Positions 49,045 through 58,242 of a stretch of 64,000 nucleotides of DNA are shown here, piece after piece. The DNA comes from Allantophomopsis cytisporea (lineage: Eukaryota; Ascomycota; Leotiomycetes; Phacidiales; Phacidiaceae). Position 1 is the first letter of the stretch; every line of letters begins with the position of its first letter. Under the pieces are notes generated by a model that saw only the letters and a list, made by a program, of their open reading frames with translations, was not told the origin of the DNA and ran no database searches. The stretch covers positions 1,426,001-1,490,000 of the forward strand of contig CP103032.1 of NCBI GenBank assembly GCA_024752435.1, read 5' to 3'. The position numbers were made by a program, and so were the translations under genes.

Positions 49045-51883
49045 TTACATAACCACGCAATCCTTGTCTTTAGGAGCCTGCGCCGGATTCATCCCTCCTG
49101 TGCCATCGTTCGGTCTCCGCCTGGTCCCAGGACTCATCGGCGCCACAATCCCCCCAATGGTACTTGCTCTACCATTTCCAGTCGGCAGCCTTGTAAGCCC
49201 GCTTGGTCTTCTCTGATGTGTACCCGCCGACGAACCCACAGAGCTTGGATTGCTTGCAGGGTGAGCAGGATGGTTGGCCGGTGGAACGTACTCTTGTTCG
49301 CTGGCTGCTTGTTCGTAGCTTGGAGGTGGTACATCTACTCCGGCCTCTGGATCTTGCTGGCGTCTTGGTGGAACAGCAGGACGGACTTCATTTCCTGACT
49401 GGGAAGTTGCAGTACGAGTTCTGGTTACTGGTATAGCATTGCTGGTACTGTTAGTACGCTGCGCAGGGCGCTGAGCACCTTGTTGACCGTGCTGTGACTC
49501 GATGTACTGTTGTGACAATTCTGTTTCTCTTTGACGGCGGGCAGTCTCGTTACGATGACGTTCCTCCTCTTCCTCCTGAAGTTGGAGGGCGAGAGCAAGG
49601 TCGTGGTCTTCCTGTTCGGTACTTGAAGTTTGGTGCGTACGAGAAGGCTCGTAATTATTTGAGGGACCCTGTGCTAGCGTAGCGTCTATTGATTGTGTAC
49701 TGGCTGAGGCTCGATGTCTAGGACCGTTGCGTTGGACTGTTGTCCAACCTGAGTTACTTGTCGGACTTGTGTTCTGATCTCGAGATGGACCTCCCGATAC
49801 AAGACGGAAGTCACCAGACAAGAATTCGCAGTTTAGCCCAGATATATCACTTAATGACTCCCAGACAATCTCGTCATGGGTGGAGTAGCCCAAATCGGTA
49901 ACAAGCTGAAGTAGTTGATGGTTAGTTGGATGTCGGTATAAAGTGCTAAAATGGTCGTTACGAAAAAGTATTGCAATGGAGCCAGGCCTTAAGTGATTTT
50001 TGATGGTATCCAGACCATGTTGTGTTAACTGGGTTGCTGAAGACTTTAAAAATGCGGTGATAGTTGCAATGTCTTCGAGGGTTGCTTGTTCCTCAAAACT
50101 CAGACCTTCTCGTTGTAGTTTATCTTCCAGTTCTTCTTCTCGGAACATGAGATTTTGAGCATCTTCATATGATTGCGCAGACCTTGACAGGGCAGCGAAT
50201 GCAGGTTCTCCACGCTTTGGAAGCCAGCCATGAATCAACGGAATTGAGAACGTGCTATAAAGCTTCATTTCCCTAGTGTCTTCAAATGTTCCTGGTAAAC
50301 CATCTGCTGAGCTATCAGCCATAGCGGGTATACCATCCAAGAGACTGGAAGGCGGTGGAGGTATAAAACGTGGATTCACATTCATTCCTGTATGAAGTGT
50401 GATCAAGAAAGAGTAGAGATCACTGACGTCTGGGAGACCGTACGCTGCATCACCTCGTCTGCCAGACATGAGCTCGTCGAAAACTGCATCAAGCAGTAGT
50501 CCAAGACTGACTTGTTCTCTAGAACGAAGAGTCTCAACTAAGGCAGTGTCGACTCCCGCGGGAGTGGATAAAGTGAGTGCATTGACGAGTGCGAGCAATG
50601 GACATGGGCCGTTGGCATTTTGAACAAGAATCGGAGAAATTCGGGGATTGGAGTTCGACGTCACATCATACCAGCTGATTTTCTTAATTTCATAGGTCTC
50701 TTTCTTCTGTCTTCCAACAGCTGAGCCTGGTGACCCAGGGGTCGCCAAGGAAGTTGTACTTGAAGTATATGTATTAATGACTGGCCGAGGTGGTTGCAAA
50801 GGTTCAGAATCCAGGTTTCTTCGAGCCGGTAATGCTGGCGTACTTTCTTCTGGTCTTTCAGGTAACGGTGGAGCAAGCTCAGTTGGAGATTCAATAGTTC
50901 CACTTTCTTGAGAACCTTGTGGCTCAGCCCATGCGTCTCCTTGCTGACGAAGATATTCTTCTTGTGCTGCTTCATCCGCTGCCACTGATGCATCTTGAGT
51001 GATCTTAGGAGTCTCATGCTCTTCCCACCCATGCTCTTCTTCGTAATCCGGTGGTATATTGTTTGTTATTACCGACACTGGTGCAGCTGGTGTCCGCTCA
51101 TCGTTCCAGTCGTAGGATTCTTCGGAATTTGTACGAGCGAGAGGTGCAGGGGGTATTGGAGGATGTGATTCCGTGGATGCAGGAGTTTCGGATGTCCATG
51201 CTGCATTTCCCGAGTCTTCTCGGTGAACCAAAGGTACATGAGATGGTACTGAGGGGAGTGATTTATCATCGAGTGCAGGTTGCCACGGGTTCGTAGAAGG
51301 TTCATTGACTGAAAGATCGGCTAGCTTGGCAGAAGGTACATCTATAGGCTGTTAGTAAAGTGACTATGGGTTTGAGATTCAAGTCGGTTAGTGATCTTGT
51401 ATTGTACTCACCTTTTTGTACAGGCGGTGGTGGTGGCTGATTTATTGGGATTGGAGGTCTTCCAGAAGCCGCGCCGTTCCAAGCACTTCCCCAAGCTCCT
51501 GCACTGCTTTCTCGCCCGTCATTAGAATCGTCCTGTGTGGTGTTTTGCTTCCTCAAGAAAGGATTTGTATTGGATGTTGGTGGTCGTTCTATCTCCCCGG
51601 AACTTCGTGGTGTATGCGCCGCACTTCCAACTCTCAATGCCTCGGGTACATCCTCGCGACTTCTCGATCTCTCCAGATTCCTTCGTCCCGATCCCGGTTG
51701 CAAAGAAGACGGTAACTCAGGAGGGGTCGTATCTTCTTGAGCCCATACATTTTCTACGTCCGGCCTGGAATGTTGCGGCGTATCAAAAGCGAAAGTTGGA
51801 GCGTTACTCTGGATGGGGGATTGCGGGTATGGCGGGGATGAGGGAATCTGTGCGCCCGGAGGAAGTGGCTTTCGTATGACCAT
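49045..51883 (-). CDS. MINDY-family deubiquitinase with MIU motif and CaaX-like end
   Basis: Two exons on the minus strand, 51883-51412 and 51341-49045, give 922 aa. The 70-nt intron has GTGAGT and CTATAG, phase 1. Residues 1-350 are disordered and Pro/Ser/Glu-rich with several PPIP/PPLP runs. The catalytic domain begins near KKISWYDVTSNSNPRISPIL and has the MINDY signature QNANGPCPLLALVNALTLS with the likely nucleophile Cys404. It continues through ELMSGRRGDAAYGLPDVSDL, FSIPLIHGWLPKRGEPAF and the RPGSIAILFRNDHFSTLYRH His segment. At about 735-750 a DLALALQLQEEEEE helix matches a motif interacting with ubiquitin. The chain ends CVVM, which fits a CaaX prenylation signal. The family (PF04424, FAM63/MINDY) trims K48-linked polyubiquitin. 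Membrane attachment through CVVM is inference. The disordered N-terminal third is longer than in compact family members. Confidence 0.93.
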
Positions 51884-53068
51884 CTTGCCAGAGTATAAGA
51901 CGAAGCTAGAATATGAAGCCTACGAGAATATCTTGATAGCAGTCGTAGTCTCGTCGCGGGACTTTATCTACTGACCCTTCAATAATGCTTAGTGAGTTGC
52001 GATATTCGTAAGCGGTACCAGGTCGTAAGTTGTATGAGTATTCAATGCATGCCACAAATTCGGTTTCCCGTGTAAGACCTTCACAACATATGAGTTTTGT
52101 TCTTCTGAAAAGGCGAAAACGAAATGGATTTTGAAGGGTCTAGCTGATGACGAGGGAAGAAACGAGTGGGTTCAGATAAGACGTCAACATTCCACCTCAC
52201 CTCATCTATGTAGGTACCAAGGCCATCTTCCCCACACACAGGTCGCAGGCAGTCGCAAGTACGGTGCACCGCCACATATAGCCTATAGATAAGTGTGGCG
52301 TATTCATAGAACACGAGGACGCGTAACCACGGAATATGTGAATGCATGGTCGAGTACTCTTGCTGTCATCCGTCTGACTTAAGGTAGGTAAACATGAGAA
52401 GAAGCGCAAATTTCATTTCTTCAGGTCCGTCATATGATATCATACGGGGGAGATTGTGGAAGAGTAAGTGCAGCAAGTGTGAAGAATGTTCATGTTGAAA
52501 TCCAAGTGAAGTGAGGTAATGATGGAATACTTGTATGGAGACTTGAGAAGACTGATTAAAGGATGTTTACATGTTTACATGGCTACACAGTAATGCTTAA
52601 AGCTCACAGACAAATGGGCATGACTTAGGAAAATGGAAATAATTGTTATATGAATTATTACGCGATTTTCCAGCGTATGCGGAATTATCCAAAGTCATTG
52701 TATAGGATACTCTAGATGGTAAAATTGCAACTAATTACATTCAATCGCAAGACATCATGAGCAGTTATGATAAAAAGAGCGCCACACCTGGATCTCTCGC
52801 GCACATGCGGCATGACGACGCCTTCTTTTAAGTAAGGTACCTACCTTACTTAGCTGCCTAGGACCTCAATACTTCCTGCCTTGCAGCGTTAGTATCGTTT
52901 ATGCTCCGCCGTACTATCTATCTTCCTATCCTTCTAAGATGGCCCAAGCGTGAGGCTGCGGACTTTTCTGCAAGGCTGCTTAAAATCCAAATATTGTGCT
53001 TGTGAATTTATTCCTATCATCTTGCTCAACTCTTGTACATAACGATCTCTTCTCAATCACATACTGAA
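51884..53068. other. Divergent intergenic region, deubiquitinase and TRM6
   Basis: Shared upstream DNA of the minus-strand deubiquitinase and the plus-strand TRM6. It holds CTTAAGGTAGGTAAAC at 52378-52393 and a near-perfect inverted repeat at 52829-52852 (listed separately). The rest is AT-rich; no gene was recognised. Confidence 0.6.
52829..52852. promoter_or_regulatory. Inverted repeat TAAGTAAGGTA-CC-TACCTTACTTA
   Basis: Two perfect 11-bp arms separated by CC, 217 bp upstream of the TRM6 ATG. A palindrome of this type suits binding of a dimeric protein or a common promoter element. Related TAAGGTA/CCTAAGG words recur upstream of other genes in this window (11723-11737, 35699-35728, 52378-52393). 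A regulatory role is inference. Confidence 0.45.
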
Positions 53069-54868
53069 ATGCACGTCCAACCGAATGCCTGGGTTGCGTT
53101 ACGCTTACCTTCAGATAATCTGAAGGTCATGCAGATTGTGCCAAATACGTGAGTGAGGAGTGAGCAATTTTGTCCTCGTTCTTCAAGTACCTCGAGGCCT
53201 CTTACTGACTCTTATTGCAGCTCGATATCCCTCGGAAAATATGGTAATTTTCAGAGTAACTCGATCATCGGTAGACCATACAACCTTACATATGAACTTC
53301 TCGATAAAGTGGAAGGTCATAATTACTCCGGTCTTCGAATCGTACCAGCCTCGGAACTTCATGCCGATGTCATAGCGGAAGAGAACGCGGCGAATGGAAA
53401 CGTGTCCGAGGAGAACGTTATCGGAGGTGGAGGTGTTGAGTTCGAACTTGTGGGCGAGAATGGCGAAGTCATCATGCGATCGAATCGAGAGACTATTGAC
53501 GACTCTGCCCGGCAAACCCTTACCATGGAAGAAATCGAGGTTCTGAAACGAGAGGGCGCGAATGCTGGTCAGGATTTGATTGCAAAATTGATGCTGTCGC
53601 ACACTGCAATTGATCAGAAGACCAAGTTCTCCTTGGCCAAATATAAGCTCCTCAAAACAAAAAAGTATCTCCGACGATTCACACTATTGCCAATGGATGT
53701 TCCGTTGTTGACTCATTGGTTGATTGAAGAGAAGGACTCGGCAAAGATTCTTGAAATGCGGAATGAGATGCTTGCTCTTGCTGGGTGCTGGGGCAATGTG
53801 CACTGGGCTGGGGAGCAAAGACTTGCATCAGGGCTTGAAAGTATTACACAAAGTACTGGTGGGCGTTGGTTGGTGGTTGACGAGGTCGCCGGTATATTGG
53901 TTGCAGCTATGGCCGAAAGAATGGGCACACTCTACCCAGATGAGGATGAGGACGATTCCGAAACGTCAGAACCGGAACCAGAACCAACTGAGCTACCCAC
54001 TGAGGAATCGACAACAGAACCTCAAAAAACTCATACTCCAACCAAATATTACGCAGAGGACAAAGACTTCGCAACGTCTAATACAATCACTCTCATCCAC
54101 CCAAATGCTCAGCCAAATTTATCGCTTCTTAAATATTTTAACTACGATCCATCCATACCCGCTCCACATCCGTTACAAACACATCTCAAGACTCTTTCCT
54201 GGCTGCAACTTCTCACTCCTGAGCAGGACACGACCTACGCAACAAAGCCCGAAGAAGTTTCACCGGAGATTCTTGCAACCTGGAAGTCTGGAAAGCGGGG
54301 CACATATTATCGAAAGCTTCGAAGATGGAAGAAGACCAAGGCAGTAGTCGACGAGACACGAGCAGGAGGATTTGATGGTCTTCTTATCGCAGCAACCATG
54401 GACCCGGTATCCATCCTCCTCCACTTGGTACCACTCTTGAAGGGAGCCGCACCAGTAGTCATCTACTCCCCAACCATCGAATCTTTAACAAACGTTGCGG
54501 ATCTTTACTCCACAAGTCGTCGTACGGCATTCATCACACAGCCACCTGCGGAGGGAGTACCTTGTGAGGACTTTCCACTCGACCCAACGCTCTTACTCGG
54601 ATGTACTGTACAAACTAGCAAGGTGCGCAATTGGCAGGTGTTGCCAGGCCGCACGCATCCTATGATGACTGGTAGAGGTGGCGCAGAAGGATATCTCTTC
54701 ACAGCAACAAGAGTTCTGCCCGCCGAAGGAAAGGTAGAGGCTAGAGGAAAGTACAAGAGAGGAAAACCTGCGCAAGGAAAGGAGATCGAGATCACAGAGG
54801 ATGGCAACAAGAGAAGGAAAGTCGATACCCCCGAAATTGCCATGGAAGAGACGAAAATGGAAGAGTGA
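53069..54868 (+). CDS. TRM6: tRNA m1A58 methyltransferase non-catalytic subunit TRM6/GCD10
   Basis: Two exons, 53069-53148 and 53221-54868, give 575 aa. The 72-nt intron has GTGAGT and TTGCAG and splits a Thr codon (QIVPNT). The N-terminus (NAWVALRLPSDNLKVMQIVP, then ISLGKYGNFQSNSIIGRPYN) and the block GANAGQDLIAKLMLSHTAID, KTKFSLAKYKLLKTKKYLRR are characteristic of Gcd10. The C-terminal half has a degenerate Rossmann-like methyltransferase fold (LLIAATMDPVSILLHLVPLL, then PVVIYSPTIESLTNVADLYS) without a clear AdoMet-binding motif, as expected for the tRNA-binding, non-catalytic partner of Trm61. The complex makes N1-methyladenosine at position 58 of tRNAs, including initiator tRNA. An acidic insert (about 263-285, EDEDDSETSEPEPEPTE) separates the halves. 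The gene is convergent with ARC18, with stop codons 130 bp apart. Confidence 0.95.
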
Positions 54869-54997
54869 TTTAGGTATTTAGATTTTGTAGCTTTAATTGT
54901 GTCAATCACAAGCGCCCTTCTTGGCATTTCGATTCTGTTCACTTCCGTCGCGCCATGTGCTCTCGTGGAGTCGCTCCTTTTCACATCCTATCATCGC

Positions 54998-55832
54998 CTA
55001 CAAAGACTTGCCCATGAACTTCCTCTTCGTGAAACTCAACCACCATTTACTTGGCTTGTCCGTTCCATCTGCATATATTCTTGCCAATAATCTCATTGCG
55101 ATCTCTTGTCTTACTTGGCTCAAGTATTGTTTAAGTGTTTCGGCATCGGGACGAGTGGCTGGGGCTTCAAAGATCTAGTTATGAGAATGATCATTAGCTA
55201 TCTTTTCATAAAGTAACCCCTTGTTGTGTTGCAATCGTAATTAGGGGTACTGTAGAAAAAGACGTACCTGGTTCAATGGGAAAGCTGGGTCACCCGGAAT
55301 AGCAAAGTTAGAATCTAAAGCAATATTCTGAACCTCCTTCTGTGCCTCCCTACATCATCTATCAGCATGCGTACCAATATAGTCACAAGCCATACACTCC
55401 TATCGCCCCATAATTTTGTACTCTAACACGCCATAGGATATGGAGACCTACCTTGCGCTCATACTCGGTCTAATCTTGGTCAAACACTCGCTCACAAACA
55501 AGATTCCATAAATTAACAACCTATCCGCAGGACCCTGAATCTCGAAGTTGCGGAAGAAGGTATTGGCCCGGAACAAGCTGAGGACCTCATCGAGTGCATC
55601 GTAGGACTCGGAATCTGGATCTGGGGATTCGGCGGCGGTAATAGAGGGGTCGGTAGGCAGGGTGACCGCTGGACCACGGGTGCGCGTGCGGAGGGGGAGC
55701 AATGGGAAGTTGCCGACAAGGAGCGGCGACGGCTCGTCGTTGAAGATGCTGTTGTAGGCCTACAAAGCTCATGTTAGAAATTACCGTGCAGATTCTCGTG
55801 CGCAATCGCTGGGTAGGGCGGCTTACGGGCAT
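54998..55832 (-). CDS. ARC18: Arp2/3 complex subunit 3 (ARPC3, p21)
   Basis: Four exons on the minus strand, 55832-55827, 55759-55452, 55349-55268 and 55174-54998, give 190 aa. The first coding exon is only ATGCCC (Met-Pro); after a 67-nt intron the protein continues AYNSIFNDE, giving the family N-terminus MPAYNS. Conserved segments follow: GNFPLLPLRTRTRGPA, EVLSLFRANTFFRNFEIQGP, ADRLLIYGILFVSECLTKI, DSNFAIPGDPAFPLN, YLSQVRQEIAMRLLARIYA and KPSKWWLSFTKRKFM, ending GKSL. Length and motifs match ARPC3/Arc18. The subunit helps hold the Arp2/3 actin-nucleating complex together for branched filament formation at endocytic patches and hyphal tips. All junction phases agree. The gene shares a 280-bp promoter interval with RFC3. 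Because the first exon is so short, gene finders may miss this start. Confidence 0.96.
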
Positions 55833-56112
55833 CTTGGGAAGTTGTGTGGGGTTTGGATTGTGAAGGGAGCTTGAGGGTGAGCTGGAGCTGGAGGGGCTAC
55901 CGTCGTCATGCTGCCTGAGCTATAGGTGCCTGGTATCATAGGCTAGAACAACTTTACGCGGTACGCGGTCTTGCATTATTGTGAACGCGTTCCCCAGATT
56001 TCATCGAGCAATCATTCAGTCAATATCTCAGCGCTGATTATTTACACAACACAACTTCATATAAAGATACACTCGAGACAATTACGAAGGGTACTTTGTG
56101 CAGATTGTCATA
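55833..56112. promoter_or_regulatory. Divergent ARC18-RFC3 promoter with ACGCG elements
   Basis: The 280 bp between two divergent ATGs contain ACGCG at 55956-55960 and 55963-55967 and the palindrome ACGCGT at 55985-55990. ACGCGT is the MluI cell-cycle box bound by MBF (Mbp1-Swi6 type factors), which drives replication genes at G1/S in yeasts. A cluster next to a clamp-loader gene makes a role in RFC3 control plausible; that it works in this fungus is inference. Confidence 0.55.
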
Positions 56113-57445
56113 ATGTCTGACTACGGGGATGATATGGATGTGGACGTCGAGGCGCCAGTCGTCAAGGATACGGTGATGTTTAGTTCGGATAACACATCCA
56201 AAGGAAAGAGAAGTGCCGCAAATCTTCCAGTTGAGGCCGAAGACTCTCTGCCATGGTAAGCCTGTACTCTCTCTCACAATGTGTGACCCAACTTATAAGG
56301 AATTGCAGGGTCGAGAAGTATCGCCCAGACACACTCGAAGATGTCTCTGGACACCATGACATCTTAGCAACTATCAACAAATTCGTCGACACAAACGTAC
56401 AGCATCAATTCTCCTACTATAACCAGTCCAATTGACTGACAAAAACCACAGAGACTTCCCCATCTCCTCCTTTACGGCCCACCAGGAACCGGAAAAACAT
56501 CCACCATCCTCGCCCTCGCCCGCCGAATCTATGGCGCCAAGAACGTTCGTCAGATGGTACTCGAGCTCAACGCCTCCGACGACCGCGGCATCGACGTGGT
56601 GCGCGAGCAGATCAAGACATTTGCGTCGACAAAGCAGATCTTCAATGTGGCAGCTAGCTCCTCGACGACAATGGCGTCGTACAAGCTGATTATCCTGGAC
56701 GAGGCGGACGCAATGACATCGACTGCGCAGATGGCGCTGAGACGAATCATGGAGAAGTACACGGCGAACACGCGGTTCTGCATTATTGCCAACTACACGC
56801 ATAAGCTCAGCCCGGCGCTGCTGAGTAGATGTACGCGCTTCAGATTCAGTCCATTGAAGGAGCGCGATATTAGGGTGCTGGTGGATAAAGTCATTGCGGA
56901 GGAGAAGGTGAACATTGATGGGCCTGCTACGGATGCGTTAGTTACACTTAGCAAGGGAGATATGAGACGAGCCTTGAATGTTCTGCAGGCCTGTCATGCG
57001 AGCAGTAAGTATGCCCGATTGTCTGTCCAGAGCTGTCACTAATGGAGCAGGCACACCATTGCATATCAAGGGCACCCCGATTCCGGACCCCTCAACCATC
57101 GTCAGAGATCCAATCACTACTACTACTATCTACGAGTGTATAGCATCGCCGCATCCAACAGACATCGCACTCATTCTCGATACCCTCCTAACCACTTCGG
57201 ATGTCACGTCGTGCCTGTCGACGATCAACACGCTCAAGGCTTCTAAGGGTTTGGCTTTGGCAGATATCATTACCGCGCTCGGAGAGGAGATTTCAAAGCT
57301 CGATGTAGAGAGTCAAGTAATGATCAAATGGCTGGATGGGTTGGCAGAGGTGGAATACAGGTTGAGTGGTGGTGGCGGAGAGCTCGTTCAAACGGGGGCT
57401 GTGGTTGGTGTTGTGAGAGGAGGAGTCGAATTGATGACGAGATGA
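56113..57445 (+). CDS. RFC3: Replication factor C subunit 3 (clamp loader)
   Basis: Four exons, 56113-56255, 56309-56396, 56452-57004 and 57051-57445, give 392 aa. Introns are 46-55 nt with GTAAGC, GTACAG and GTAAGT donors. After an acidic N-terminal tail (1-45), WVEKYRPDTLEDVSGH (RFC box II) is followed by Walker A YGPPGTGKTST (85-95), LELNASDDRGIDVVREQIKT (115-134), Walker B LIILDEADAMT (156-166) and the arginine-finger sequence LLSRCTRF (200-207), then sensor-2 GDMRRALNVLQA. These match small RFC subunits; the FASTKQIF segment and the LHIKGTPIPDP-type insert after CHASS fit yeast Rfc3 (human RFC5) best. It loads PCNA on primed DNA as part of RFC and related complexes. Phases agree across all junctions. 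The C-terminus (from about 370) is Gly-rich and somewhat longer than in yeast. Confidence 0.95.
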
Positions 57446-58242
57446 TATGGATTCGTATTTTGGGAGTTGGCATTGCATAGACACTGGCTGGGAATGTGCT
57501 GGCGTAAAAGGGCGGGATCAATCCAATGTAATTTTATACATTTCAGAAAAAGCGGGTAGATGGCGAGCAAATTGAGAGGAAAAACGTACAGTACAGAATC
57601 AAAGTATAGGTTCTCAGATATTGCACATTTCACGAGAGAAAAGACTTGATTATTCAATTATAGTTTGATTGGATATTGAAGATCCAGATCCATTCATTTT
57701 TTCCTACTTCCCAACTTAAAGGAGCAAAAAAATAGCTCTTTGGAGTATTATAGTAGTAGTCAAAGGTGCCTCTCCAATCGTCCATCCTCTGCCACCAATT
57801 TTCATTCCAACCACCAAAAAACCACATTCAATACCTAGCAATAATGTATGTTCCGCTGTGAACCAAGAATTATGCAAGTCCTCTGTAGGATGCTACGCTT
57901 GATGTGATTCATAATGCCGCTTAATGCTTCGTTAATCATCTTCGTGAAGACAGTCGTAGGCAGGAAGAGCGACAAACAGATACATGATGTGTCCCAAAAG
58001 GGACACAAGAAAAGAAAGTCGTGTTGAGCAAATATAGAAGCAAGGTCCGTTGGCCAAATCAGGAGCATTTTCAGCTTTGAAGTGTAGACCGAGCATACAT
58101 ACATGTCCAAAAGTGATGGTGCGCAGCTTATGATGATCGAGAACCATAGCAATGAAAGCGATGGTGAAACATGATCTAAGCATGCGAAGGTCATCTATTG
58201 AGATGGTGAGTCATGGACTAGACGCAAGGGTCATGTCAATGC
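57446..58242. other. Intergenic between convergent genes
   Basis: This is the 3' flank of RFC3 and of the decapping enhancer gene. It is AT-rich with A/T runs; no gene supported. Minus-strand frames at 57835-58194 read from 3'-flanking sequence and show no motif. Confidence 0.5.
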
